Assembly: GCA_023410875.1 (NCBI GenBank)
Contig: JAEYPH010000035.1
Location: forward strand, 1-26,326
Direction: 5' to 3'
Source: Bacillota bacterium
Lineage (GTDB): Bacteria; Bacillota; Clostridia; Christensenellales; UMGS416
DNA length: 26,326 bases
Every line of letters begins with the position of its first letter. Within the stretch, counting starts at the first letter, position 1. The notes under the pieces were generated by a model that saw only the letters and a list, made by a program, of their open reading frames with translations, was not told the DNA's origin and made no database searches. Positions 15,113 to 23,248 of the stretch are shown here, in pieces. The position numbers and the translations under genes are program-made.

Positions 15113-15122
15113 GCAACAAATT

Positions 15123-15151
15123 ATTATACACCGGATTGGGATGTCTGTCAG
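15123..15151 (-). promoter_or_regulatory. Promoter of typA
   Basis: Minus-strand CTGACA (15146-15151, one mismatch) and perfect TATAAT (15123-15128) are spaced by exactly 17 bases, about 67 bases before the TTG start. Confidence 0.8.
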
Positions 15152-15268
15152 CCACATTTTTTAACTGCATACTTCCGCTGACGGAGTCTTTTTGAGTGTT
15201 CCCACAACCGCGGAAGGAATCCCAGGGGGAGAGGGGAACTGTATAGGAACAGGAAAGGGGGAGAGAAC

Positions 15269-16726
15269 ATGCAGCGCATCCACATTTCCGGTATGGCCTT
15301 TCGGGATGAGTGGGGCCGCCAGCGGATTTTCCATGGTATCAACCTCGTGCACAAGGGAACCAGGTTGTCGGACGGAACCATCGACTACATCGGCCCCTGG
15401 ACCGAGGCGGACTTCGCCGACCTCGCGCGCTGGGGCTTCAACGCTGTGCGCCTGGGGATGATCTGGGACGCCGTGGAGCCGCAGCCCAGCCAATACGACG
15501 AAGCCTATCTGGACTGGATACTGTCTATGCTGGACCTGTGCGAGATGTATGGCATCCATGCTTACCTGGACATGCACCAGGACCTGTACAGCGCCAGCTT
15601 TAGCGACGGCGCGCCGGCTTGGGCCACGCTGACCGGTGCGGTTTATGAGCCCACGGCGCTGTGGAGCGACGCCTACATCTTCTCCGATGCGGTGCAGCAG
15701 GCCTATGACGCCTTCTGGAGCAACGCGCCGGCGGCCGACGGCGTGGGCCTGCAGGACCATTATGCGGCGATGTGGGCCCATGTGGCACGGCGTTGCGGCG
15801 GCCACACCGCCGTGATGGGCTATGACTTCCTCAACGAGCCCAACCCCGGCAGCGCAAGCCTTGTGACCTTCGGCGCGCTGATGAGCGCCTACGCCGCATT
15901 GCGCAGCCAGGCCGAGGGCGTGGCCTATACGGCCGATGACATCATTGCTGTCTTCAACGATCCCCAAGGGAAGCTGGCAGCCTTGATGGCGCTGGACGAC
16001 CGGGCGTTCTACCGCCGGTTGGGCGAGCTGGCCCAGGAGCCGGTGCGCGCCTTCGACCGTGAGGTGCTGGACCCCTTCTACCAGCGCATGACGCAAGCCG
16101 TGCGCGCGGCGGGCGGGCGGGGCATCGTGTTCCGCGAGAACAGCTACTTCTCCAACATGGGCATTCCGTGCGCCGCGACGCCCATCCAAGGCCCAGAGGG
16201 ACGGGACCCGCAGCAAGCCTTTTCTCCCCACGGCTATGACCTGGTTGTGGACACCGAAGCCATCGCCCTGTCCAGCAACGCCCGCGTCGACACGATCTTT
16301 GAGCGGCACCGCGAGGCCCAGCTGGCTCTGGGCGTGCCGGCGCTGGTGGGGGAGTGGGGTGCCCTGGGCCTGGGCGAGGGCGTGCAAGGCCACGCCCGGC
16401 ATGTGCTGGGCATCTTCGAGCGCTATCTGTGGAGCCACACCTATTGGTGCCACCAGCCGGGCATCGGCGGCGCGCCGGCGATGCGGGAGCTGTGCCGCAG
16501 CTATCCCCGGGCCGTGGCCGGGGAGCTGCTGGCCTATGAAAATGATATGGGTCAGGGCCTGTTCACGATGCAATGGCAAGAGGGGGACGAGGCCCAAGGC
16601 CCCAGCGAAGTGTATCTGCACCGCCAGCCCCACGAGATCGCGCTGGACGGTGAGCGAGAGGTGCGGGGCAATGTGCTCACCATCCCCGCCGCGGGCGGGC
16701 AGAGGACGCTGACGATACGGTTCTGA
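15269..16726 (+). CDS. GH5 family, endoglycoceramidase-like glycosidase
   Basis: The 485-residue protein has a GH5 TIM barrel (about residues 1-390) with HGINLVHKG, GFNAVRLGMIWDAVEP and YLDMHQD signatures. Acid/base Glu190 lies in DFLNEPN and nucleophile Glu362 in VGEWG. A C-terminal beta-rich domain (about 400-485) completes the layout seen in endoglycoceramidases and related GH5 enzymes that cleave sugars linked to lipids or flavonoids, or that act as beta-galactosidase/galactanase-like enzymes. No signal peptide is present, so it is probably cytoplasmic, which argues against classic extracellular glycosphingolipid attack. GGGGGAG precedes the ATG. It is divergent from typA and convergent with the radical SAM gene. 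The substrate is uncertain. Confidence 0.87.
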   Translation: MQRIHISGMAFRDEWGRQRIFHGINLVHKGTRLSDGTIDYIGPWTEADFADLARWGFNAVRLGMIWDAVEPQPSQYDEAYLDWILSMLDLCEMYGIHAYLDMHQDLYSASFSDGAPAWATLTGAVYEPTALWSDAYIFSDAVQQAYDAFWSNAPAADGVGLQDHYAAMWAHVARRCGGHTAVMGYDFLNEPNPGSASLVTFGALMSAYAALRSQAEGVAYTADDIIAVFNDPQGKLAALMALDDRAFYRRLGELAQEPVRAFDREVLDPFYQRMTQAVRAAGGRGIVFRENSYFSNMGIPCAATPIQGPEGRDPQQAFSPHGYDLVVDTEAIALSSNARVDTIFERHREAQLALGVPALVGEWGALGLGEGVQGHARHVLGIFERYLWSHTYWCHQPGIGGAPAMRELCRSYPRAVAGELLAYENDMGQGLFTMQWQEGDEAQGPSEVYLHRQPHEIALDGEREVRGNVLTIPAAGGQRTLTIRF

Positions 16727-16752
16727 TGACGAACAGGGAGATTGCGCCGATA

Positions 16753-17727
16753 TCAGTAGTCCTGCCGATAGAAGTCCGCGGGGCTTAAGTCCGCCGTGGG
16801 CGCGGCGGCGGCCAGGTGTTTGCGCATGTCGTAGCACATCGCGCAGCGGCCCGTGTAGGCAGGCTGCGGCTCGTAGCCGTGCTCTTTGGCATAAGCGTAC
16901 AGCGCCGCGACGCCGCCGTGGTACAGCGCGCAGGCCATGGGGTATTTCTCCGGCGTTATCTGCTCCAGGTCTTCAAGGGCGATGCCGATGCCCGTGCAGC
17001 CTGGCGGCACGAAGCGGCCATACAGGTCGGCGTGGTAGTGGTTGACACCGGCCAGCTCGCGGCAGGGCCTGCCGTCTTTCATTAGGGAAGCAGTGTCGCG
17101 CAGCCCGCCGTACTCCCGCTCGATGATCAGCGCCCGGCCGTGGAAGCGCAAGCCGTATTCCCGGGCGGTGCGCGCGATATAGTCGCGGCCCAGGTGTTCC
17201 CCCAACGCCTCCCGGCTGTGGGCGGTAGCGGGGTCCAGCCCGGCCAGGCGGGGGAGGAACCCCTGCTTCCACACGAAATAGCCTATGCCGGCCCGGCGGC
17301 ACTGCTCCACCAGCCGCAGCGGGCGCTCCAACGGCACGAACTCGCTGTGGAAGGGGTCGGCCGAGGCCATCACGCATGTCGCGCCGGCGTCCATCAGCCG
17401 CAGCAGCTTTTCGCGCACCGCGCCGTCGTCGGTGCACCAGAAGGCGTTGGTCTCGATGTACTCCAGCTCCATGCCGGCCCGTCCGATCTCCCGCACCAGC
17501 GTAAGCAGCCCCTCAAAGTGCAGAAAAGGCTCGCCGCCGCCGATGTGCACCGAGGCACAGCCCCGTTGCGCCAGCGCCCGGCACACCCGGCGGGCGGTGT
17601 CCTCGGCGATGTATTCATCGGGCCAGCGCGGCGAGCAGCCATACAGGCAGGGGCGGCAGGCGGCGGTGCAGCGGTAGTTGGCAATCACGCCGCCGCTTCC
17701 TAACGTATGGATGGAAAACCCTTGCAT
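16753..17727 (-). CDS. Radical SAM protein of unrecognised subfamily
   Basis: The 324-residue protein has the CxxxCxxC motif at Cys20, Cys24 and Cys27 (with a further Cys31) and the SAM-binding GGGEP sequence, so it should carry a [4Fe-4S] cluster and generate a deoxyadenosyl radical. The C-terminal end has a second cysteine pair, RCAMCYDM, that might bind another cluster. I do not recognise the substrate or subfamily. No peptide precursor, methyltransferase or partner sits beside it, so RiPP maturation is not supported. ATG 17727 has GAGG 5 bases upstream. The gene has its own promoter and is divergent from the MFS gene, separated by 133 bases between start codons. Confidence 0.85.
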   Translation of the reverse strand: MQGFSIHTLGSGGVIANYRCTAACRPCLYGCSPRWPDEYIAEDTARRVCRALAQRGCASVHIGGGEPFLHFEGLLTLVREIGRAGMELEYIETNAFWCTDDGAVREKLLRLMDAGATCVMASADPFHSEFVPLERPLRLVEQCRRAGIGYFVWKQGFLPRLAGLDPATAHSREALGEHLGRDYIARTAREYGLRFHGRALIIEREYGGLRDTASLMKDGRPCRELAGVNHYHADLYGRFVPPGCTGIGIALEDLEQITPEKYPMACALYHGGVAALYAYAKEHGYEPQPAYTGRCAMCYDMRKHLAAAAPTADLSPADFYRQDY

Positions 17728-17757
17728 GATTCCTCACAAATTTCGAGCGTTTTTTTC

Positions 17758-17786
17758 ATCATAACAGCGCGCCTGTCGGTGTGCAA
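17758..17786 (-). promoter_or_regulatory. Promoter of the radical SAM gene
   Basis: Minus-strand TTGCAC (17781-17786) and TATGAT (17758-17763) are 17 bases apart, about 30 bases before the start codon. The -35 is weak. Confidence 0.5.
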
Positions 17787-17814
17787 GCCACTCTATAAGA
17801 AGCACACATGGATA

Positions 17815-17823
17815 TGATATAAT
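17815..17823 (+). promoter_or_regulatory. Extended -10 promoter of the first MFS gene
   Basis: TGATATAAT is a perfect extended -10. It overlaps the in-frame ATG at 17822, ruling that codon out as the start, and supports the TTG at 17861. Confidence 0.6.
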
Positions 17824-17860
17824 GCATGCCATCTGCCTGATTCGCTGTGGAGGACTGCCC

Positions 17861-19153
17861 TTGACCGCCTTTGCCAACGTATTCAAGAACCTGGCCCAGT
17901 CGGCCCGGTCGCTGCAGGGCAACGCCCGTGTATGCGTGCTGTATGAACCCATCTGGGCCATCCCGCAGACGATCGCGCTGGCCTTTCAGTCGCTGTATTT
18001 CCTGGCGCTGGGCTGTTCCGCCGAGCAAGTGGGCATCCTGACCGGCGCGGGCATGCTGAGCCAATTCGTGTGCGCGCTGTTCAGCGGCTACATCACCGAC
18101 CGCCTGGGCCGGCGGCGCACCATGGCGATCTTTGACACCATCGGTTGGGCTGGGGCGCTGGCACTGTTCGCGGTCAGCCGTTCCTTCTGGGGGCTACTGG
18201 CGGCGTCGCTGCTCAACGGCGCGTTCCGCATTTCCACGACGGCCTGGTCTTGCGTGTTCGTGGAGGACACGCCGCCGCAGGATCGCGGCCACGCCTTCAC
18301 GTGGCTGCAGGCTGCGGGCATCGCGGCGGGTTTCTTCGCGCCGCTGGGCGGCATGCTGGTGACGGCGCTGGGCGTAGAGCCGGCGGAGCGCATCCTGCTG
18401 TGGTGCGCGGTGCTGGGCATGGTGCTCATGACCATCCTGCGCACGTGGAATCTGAAGGAGACGGACATCAGCCGCCAGATGCGCCAGATCAGCCGCGAGC
18501 AGAGCGCCGGGGAGCTTCTGCAGGGCTATGTGCGGTCCTTGCGCCGTTTGCGGGCCGACGGTCTGCTGCTGGGGGCGCTCACGATACGGGCGCTGCTCTT
18601 TTCCATGGCCAACCTGCGCACGACCTATCTGCCCATGACGCTGACCGAAGGGCTCGGGTTGCCCGACGCCGTGGTAGCCACGCTGCAGACAGTCATGAGC
18701 ATCGTGATGATGGCCGTGCTGCTGCTCGGCCTGCCGGCCATGCAGCGCAGGGACGTCCGGGGGCCGTTGTTGGCGGCTTTCCTGGCGGCATTGGTGGCCC
18801 ATGGCGTGCTGCTGGCGCTGCCCAAAGGCCTGCTATGGCCTGTGTTGGTAGACGGCGTGGTGCTGGCCGTGGCCGTGGTGACGACCGAGCCGCTGATGGC
18901 CGCGATGTTCGCCAATTCCATGCAGGAAAGCGAGCGTGCGCTGATGATGGCGACGATGGCGCTACTGTCTCTGATTGTCAGCGCTGTGTTCCAGTATGCG
19001 GGCGGTGTGGCCGCCCGGCTGGAGCCACGCTCGCCGATGATCCTGATCGCGGCGCTGTCCGCTGTGTGCGCGCTGGTGCTGCTGGGTATGATGCGCAAAT
19101 GCAACGCGGGTACGCCGCAGGCGCAGGCGCAGGCGCAGGAAAAACATAGCTGA
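17861..19153 (+). CDS. Major facilitator superfamily transporter
   Basis: The 430-residue protein has about twelve hydrophobic spans in two halves and the MFS loop signature GYITDRLGRRRTM between spans 2 and 3, so it is a secondary transporter in the cytoplasmic membrane. The C-terminus ends in a short QAQAQAQE tail. The substrate cannot be read from sequence; drug, sugar or metabolite are all possible. The start is TTG at 17861: GGAGG at 17849-17853 lies 7 bases upstream, whereas the ATG at 17822 lies in the -10 box. It is divergent from the radical SAM gene and 89 bases before the lipoprotein gene, which has its own -10. Confidence 0.87.
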   Translation: MTAFANVFKNLAQSARSLQGNARVCVLYEPIWAIPQTIALAFQSLYFLALGCSAEQVGILTGAGMLSQFVCALFSGYITDRLGRRRTMAIFDTIGWAGALALFAVSRSFWGLLAASLLNGAFRISTTAWSCVFVEDTPPQDRGHAFTWLQAAGIAAGFFAPLGGMLVTALGVEPAERILLWCAVLGMVLMTILRTWNLKETDISRQMRQISREQSAGELLQGYVRSLRRLRADGLLLGALTIRALLFSMANLRTTYLPMTLTEGLGLPDAVVATLQTVMSIVMMAVLLLGLPAMQRRDVRGPLLAAFLAALVAHGVLLALPKGLLWPVLVDGVVLAVAVVTTEPLMAAMFANSMQESERALMMATMALLSLIVSAVFQYAGGVAARLEPRSPMILIAALSAVCALVLLGMMRKCNAGTPQAQAQAQEKHS

Positions 19154-19203
19154 AAAGCACAGTTGATCACAAAAACAGCGTGGTATTCCGTCTGTAGAAT
19201 CGA

Positions 19204-19209
19204 TATAAT
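19204..19209 (+). promoter_or_regulatory. Possible -10 box for the glycosidase lipoprotein gene
   Basis: A perfect TATAAT sits 34 bases before the GTG start. No recognisable -35 is at 16-18 bases and there is no TG extension, so the call rests on the -10 alone. Confidence 0.4.
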
Positions 19210-19242
19210 AGTGCCGATCCCCCAGGACTCAGGAGGATGAAC

Positions 19243-20259
19243 GTGAGAAGAAGCATTGCAATGCTGGTGCTGCTGGCCCTGCTGTGTGCGCTGTTGGGCG
19301 GTTGCCTGCCCGCCGAGGCCATAGCGGAGACCGCGTCCGCCGCCCCACAGAGTGACACACCCGCCGCAACCCCCAGCCCCACGCCCACTCCTACGCCTAC
19401 CCCGACTCCCACGCCTACTCCCACGCCCAAACCCACGCCGACACCGGACCCATGGGCGGAGCATTTCAGCCCCACGGAACAGGTGGAGATAGAAGAGGGC
19501 CAGAGCTGGCTCTATCGCGGGCCGGACCTTGGCGTGAACATCAAGAAGGTATACTACGAGGACTGCAAGAGCGTCTTCTTCATCGCCCATATCTATTCCC
19601 GCAACCCGGCCAACCTGGCCTGCGCGCTGGAGGACCCCAAGCGCGGCCGCATCGCTGTCTACCCACAGGCCTTGGCCCGCAAGGTGAAGGCCGTGTATGC
19701 ACAGAACGGCAACTACTTCGTAGACCCGGAGAACAAGGAGCGCGGCCCCGATGTGCGCAACGGCATGGTCTATAAGGAAAAGATCGGTCCAAGCTTCATG
19801 TACTTCCAGCCCGACGGCTGCATGGAGGTATGGGATACTGTGCGCGAACCGGCCGTCCTGCAAAACCTGCTGGACGATGGCATCCGGGAGGTTTACGGCT
19901 TCGGCCCCATCCTCGTGGAAAACGGCCAGGTGCGTGACGACCTGCGCAAGCACCGGTTGTGGCCGGTGAACCCCCGCAGCGCCATCGGCACCGTGGAACC
20001 GGGGCACTATGTGGGCATTCTCGTGGATGGGCGCAAGCCCGGCGTTAGCCGTGGCGTGGACCTGAAACGTCTGGCTGAGGAATTCGTGACCCAGGGCTGC
20101 GTCAGCGCCTATAACCTGGATGGTGGGCAGTCCTCGGCTATGGTGTTCCTTGGCAACCAGGTCAACGACCATAAGAATGAGTCGGCCTTCAGCGGCCAGC
20201 GCCGAGTGCCGGACATGCTAACCTTCGGCGTGTCCGACCTGGTGCCCTACGGCAATTAG
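19243..20259 (+). CDS. Lipoprotein phosphodiester glycosidase (NAGPA family) with Thr-Pro linker
   Basis: The 338-residue protein has a lipoprotein signal: positive N-terminus, hydrophobic core, and LGGC lipobox with Cys21 as the lipidated residue. A Thr-Pro repeat linker (about residues 45-70) follows, then a phosphodiester glycosidase/NAGPA domain with QNGNYF and the conserved NLDGGQSSAM motif. Family members remove GlcNAc or related sugars from phosphodiesters, so a cell-wall or teichoic-acid substrate on the outer membrane face is plausible but unproven. GTG 19243 is chosen because AGGAGG lies 6 bases upstream; the ATG at 19237 abuts that site. It starts a likely three-gene unit with an MFS carrier and a GH28-like gene. 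Confidence 0.86.
   Translation: MRRSIAMLVLLALLCALLGGCLPAEAIAETASAAPQSDTPAATPSPTPTPTPTPTPTPTPTPKPTPTPDPWAEHFSPTEQVEIEEGQSWLYRGPDLGVNIKKVYYEDCKSVFFIAHIYSRNPANLACALEDPKRGRIAVYPQALARKVKAVYAQNGNYFVDPENKERGPDVRNGMVYKEKIGPSFMYFQPDGCMEVWDTVREPAVLQNLLDDGIREVYGFGPILVENGQVRDDLRKHRLWPVNPRSAIGTVEPGHYVGILVDGRKPGVSRGVDLKRLAEEFVTQGCVSAYNLDGGQSSAMVFLGNQVNDHKNESAFSGQRRVPDMLTFGVSDLVPYGN
19371..19449 (+). repeat. Imperfect Thr-Pro-coding hexamer repeat
   Basis: This stretch is a run of six-base units encoding Thr-Pro (CCNAC(G/T/C)-like), giving the linker of the lipoprotein. The third bases vary, so the repeat is degenerate. It lies entirely in frame. Confidence 0.85.
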
Positions 20260-20304
20260 CATTCCCCAGGCACCACATCCAACCGCGCGATAAGAGGTTC
20301 ACCG

Positions 20305-21639
20305 ATGGCCAACCTGCTCAACCGCATCTTTGGCGACTTCGCGCTGGTGTTCAACCGCCGGGAGGAGTATGCCCACAACCGCCAGTTCATCCTGTGGTTC
20401 AACATCTTCGCCAACAGTGCGGTGATGTTCTTTGGCGGCAATTACTTCACCGGCCTGCTGCTGAGGATGGGCGCAGACGACAACATCATGGGCCTGGTCA
20501 CGATCATCACCTATGCGGCCAACCTGGCGGCGGTGTTTGCGCCGCTGCTGCTGGAGCGCTTCGACCGGCGCAAAACGCTGCTGATCGCATCCCGCTGCGG
20601 CTACTATGCGCTGCAGATCGTGTTCATCTCGCTGCTGCCCTATCTGCCCATGGCCAACAGCGCCAAGCTCTCGCTGGTGTTGGCTGCCATCGCCGCCGCC
20701 AACCTGATCGCGTCGCTGACTGGCAGCGGGCTCACCGTGTGGCACTTGCAAAGCATCCCGGCCAACATCCGCGGCAGCTTTTTTACCAACATCAACATGA
20801 TCATCGGCATTTTGAACATGATCATGCTCAACCTGGCTGGCCTGCTGGCCGATTGGTTCAAGGGCATGGGGCAGGAGCTTTTGGGCATCACGATCCTGCG
20901 GGCCATCGCGCTGCTGCTGGCCTGCGGCGATCTATACAGCCTGAGCCGCCTGCGCGAATACCCTTACCCCAAGGCCCCTGCCGCACCCAACCTGCTGAGC
21001 ATCTTTACGAACCCCCTCAGGATCAAGCCCTATCGGGCGGTCATGTCGGTCATCTTCCTGTGGACGCTGACGGCCACACTGCCCGGCCCGTTCTACAGCG
21101 TCTATCTCCTCAAGGACCTGGGCGTCAGCTATTCGTTCTTAAGCGCCGTCAACCTGCTCAACATTCCCGTGCTGCTGGTGGCTCTGCCCATTTGGAGCCG
21201 CGTCATCCGTGCCCGCGGCGATATCCGGCTGTTCCCTTGGCTGGCGGCGCTGGCGTCGCTGCACTTCGTGGCGCTGGCGGTCATCGATGGGCACAACTAC
21301 ACGTGGCTGTACCCGGTGGCGGTGCTGTACTGGTTCATCACCAGCGCCGGCATCACGCAGGTGGCGTCGCTGATCCCCTACAAGTTCATCCCCGAGGCCA
21401 ACCAAAGCAACTATCTGAGTTTTTATAACACGGTGAACATGGTGGCGGCCATGCTGGGCACGATACTGGGCCAGCAGCTGATTCTGCGCACCGGCCAGTG
21501 GAGCACCCATGTACTGGGCTTGCCCTTTGGCAACAAGCAGCTGCTGGTGCTGGTGACCGGCGCAGCCATACTGGGCGCGGCGGTCGTCATGGCCTTCATA
21601 CACCGCTGGCTCAAGCGCAATCATCCGTCGGAATCATAG
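20305..21639 (+). CDS. Major facilitator superfamily transporter, second copy
   Basis: The 444-residue protein has about twelve membrane spans (for example FILWFNIFANSAVMFFGG near residue 35) and no signal peptide. It differs clearly in sequence from the MFS protein encoded at 17861-19153. A basic cytoplasmic loop (LERFDRRKTLL) after an early span is typical of MFS. It lies 45 bases after the lipoprotein gene and 19 bases before the GH28-like gene, so uptake or export of a sugar-related compound is plausible by context. GAGG precedes ATG 20305. The substrate is unknown. Confidence 0.83.
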   Translation: MANLLNRIFGDFALVFNRREEYAHNRQFILWFNIFANSAVMFFGGNYFTGLLLRMGADDNIMGLVTIITYAANLAAVFAPLLLERFDRRKTLLIASRCGYYALQIVFISLLPYLPMANSAKLSLVLAAIAAANLIASLTGSGLTVWHLQSIPANIRGSFFTNINMIIGILNMIMLNLAGLLADWFKGMGQELLGITILRAIALLLACGDLYSLSRLREYPYPKAPAAPNLLSIFTNPLRIKPYRAVMSVIFLWTLTATLPGPFYSVYLLKDLGVSYSFLSAVNLLNIPVLLVALPIWSRVIRARGDIRLFPWLAALASLHFVALAVIDGHNYTWLYPVAVLYWFITSAGITQVASLIPYKFIPEANQSNYLSFYNTVNMVAAMLGTILGQQLILRTGQWSTHVLGLPFGNKQLLVLVTGAAILGAAVVMAFIHRWLKRNHPSES

Positions 21640-21658
21640 GGTGAGGAGAGGGAGGAAC

Positions 21659-22939
21659 ATGCTGCAAATCGACAGGCTGCCGGACATCCAGCCATCACAG
21701 CTCTACCGGGTGTATGTAGACGGCCAGGAGGTGGACGTGCACGGCGCGCCCAGCTATCACTTCGCGCTGTTCTGCGGTCAGGGCATGGCGCGGGTGGAGG
21801 TGGAATGCCTGCGGCCCTTCCGCAGCGCCTGGGTGCGGCCCGGCCGTCTGGGCATCCGCCCGGCGTTCAACAACAATGGTCGGCTGTCCTTTGCGCTGGA
21901 CCTGCCGTGCAAGGTGACACTGGAACTGGACGGTGACCTCAAGAGCCCTCTGTTTCTGCTGTGCAACCCGCCGCTGCTGGAGGAGCCTCCCGCCGGGGCC
22001 ATTTGCTTTGGGCCGGGCCTGCATGAGGCCGGCGTTATCGCGCCCCAATCCGGCCAGACGGTGTATCTGGCTCCGGGCGCGTGGGTGCGCGGGTGCATCC
22101 ATGCCGACGGGCAGGAGAACATCCGCATCACTGGCCGCGGCGTGCTGGACGCCGCCCAGCACGGTGAGGGCAAAAAGGCCCACGCCATACTGCCCTCCCG
22201 CTGCCAAAACGTGTTGATCGAGGGGATAACCGTCGTCAACTGCCCCACGTGGCATGTGGTGCCGGTGGCCTGCCGGGGCGTCGTGATTCGCGGGGTGAAC
22301 ATCATGGGCCATGACGGCACCGGCGACGGCGTGGACATCGTGGGCAGCCGGGACGTGTCGGTGCGGGATTGCTTCATCCGCGTGAAGGACGACTGCGTGG
22401 CGATCAAGGCCGTGGACTATCAGTTCCCCTTCGGCGAGCGGGACGTAAACGACGTGCTCGTGGAGCGCTGCGTGTTTTGGAACGACGAGTGGGGCAATGC
22501 CATGGAGATCGGCTATGAGACTCGCTGCGAGGAAATTCACCGCATCGTGTTCCGTGACATCGACGTCGTGCACTGCGAGCGCGAGGGCTGGCAATCCGGC
22601 GGCGTTCTGACGATACACAACGGCGATCGCGCCCACATCCACGACGTGCTGTATGAGGACATCCGCGTGGAGTGCGCCGACGAGAAGCTGATCGACTTCA
22701 AAATATTGGATTCCCGTTATTCCAAGGACAAGGTTCGCGGGGTCGTTGACAATATCACAATCAAAAATGTCAGGGTTATCGACGGCCCGTTTCCGGTGTC
22801 CATCCTGCGGGGCTATGAGGCGGGGCATCTGATCGAGAACGTGACCATCGAGGGGGTGGACATCCTGGGCACGAAGGTTGGTTCCTTTCAGGATGGGCAC
22901 ATGGTCGTGGAGCTGACCAAGGGGCTGGAGTTCCGATAG
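21659..22939 (+). CDS. GH28-like right-handed beta-helix protein
   Basis: The 426-residue protein has an N-terminal beta-rich domain (about residues 1-115) and a parallel beta-helix (about 120-420). It retains two GH28-like acidic motifs: Asp223 and Asp226 in TGDGVDI, and Asp244-Asp245 in KDDCVAIKA. I do not see the GHG and RIK motifs of polygalacturonases; the region that should hold GHG reads EIGYETRC. It may therefore act on another polysaccharide or be a related pectin/uronate enzyme. No signal peptide, so cytoplasmic. ATG 21659 is chosen over GTG 21641 because the GGGAGG site lies just upstream of the former, though spacing is short. It ends in a strong hairpin. Confidence 0.75.
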   Translation: MLQIDRLPDIQPSQLYRVYVDGQEVDVHGAPSYHFALFCGQGMARVEVECLRPFRSAWVRPGRLGIRPAFNNNGRLSFALDLPCKVTLELDGDLKSPLFLLCNPPLLEEPPAGAICFGPGLHEAGVIAPQSGQTVYLAPGAWVRGCIHADGQENIRITGRGVLDAAQHGEGKKAHAILPSRCQNVLIEGITVVNCPTWHVVPVACRGVVIRGVNIMGHDGTGDGVDIVGSRDVSVRDCFIRVKDDCVAIKAVDYQFPFGERDVNDVLVERCVFWNDEWGNAMEIGYETRCEEIHRIVFRDIDVVHCEREGWQSGGVLTIHNGDRAHIHDVLYEDIRVECADEKLIDFKILDSRYSKDKVRGVVDNITIKNVRVIDGPFPVSILRGYEAGHLIENVTIEGVDILGTKVGSFQDGHMVVELTKGLEFR

Positions 22940-22965
22940 GGTCTTGCTGCACCGCACAAAGCAAA

Positions 22966-23000
22966 GCAAAGGGAGCGGGCAAAACGCCTGCTCCCTTTGC
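22966..23000. terminator. Terminator between GH28-like gene and copZ
   Basis: A 15-bp stem (22966-22980 with 22986-23000, one G:U) closes a 5-base loop between two convergent genes. The T-rich tail is weak on the plus strand and modest (TTTGCTTTG) on the minus strand. Confidence 0.6.
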
Positions 23001-23016
23001 TGTCGGTCGATACCTA

Positions 23017-23226
23017 TCAGGCCACTACATCGTAGCCCTGATCCACGATCTCGGCTTTGATCTTGTCCAGCGGGGTTTTGGAAGGGTCGTAGCTGACTGC
23101 AACGGTCTTGGCCGCCAGGTCTACAGAGACATTTTCCACGCCGGGCAGCGCGCTCACGGCTTTTGTGATGGCCTTCACGCAGTGCTGGCAGGACATGCCT
23201 TCCACGTTCAAAGCTGTTTTCTCCAT
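23017..23226 (-). CDS. copZ: Copper chaperone CopZ
   Basis: The 69-residue protein is one heavy-metal-associated domain with the CxxC copper site at Cys13 and Cys16 (GMSCQHC). CopZ binds Cu(I) and hands it to the CopA exporter (known of the family). ATG 23226 has AGGAGG 7 bases upstream; a longer frame to 23283 overlaps copA and lacks a site. The gene lies 22 bases downstream of copA, so both are probably transcribed together from the copA promoter. Confidence 0.93.
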   Translation of the reverse strand: MEKTALNVEGMSCQHCVKAITKAVSALPGVENVSVDLAAKTVAVSYDPSKTPLDKIKAEIVDQGYDVVA

Positions 23227-23248
23227 GATGTTTCCTCCTTGCTTATCG

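Noticed and set aside
15161..16837. 558-codon minus-strand frame opposite the GH5 gene
   Set aside because: Antisense shadow of GH5; Gly/His/Ala-rich with no domain.
16753..17727. RiPP biosynthesis locus around the radical SAM gene
   Set aside because: No short precursor gene with a strong ribosome site and no modifying or exporting partner adjoins it; the nearby MFS gene is divergent and generic.
19371..19449. Possible CRISPR or other DNA repeat array
   Set aside because: The hexamers are explained by in-frame Thr-Pro codons of a lipoprotein linker; no spacers are present.
21695..22969. 424-codon minus-strand frame opposite the GH28-like gene
   Set aside because: Antisense shadow and runs into the terminator hairpin.
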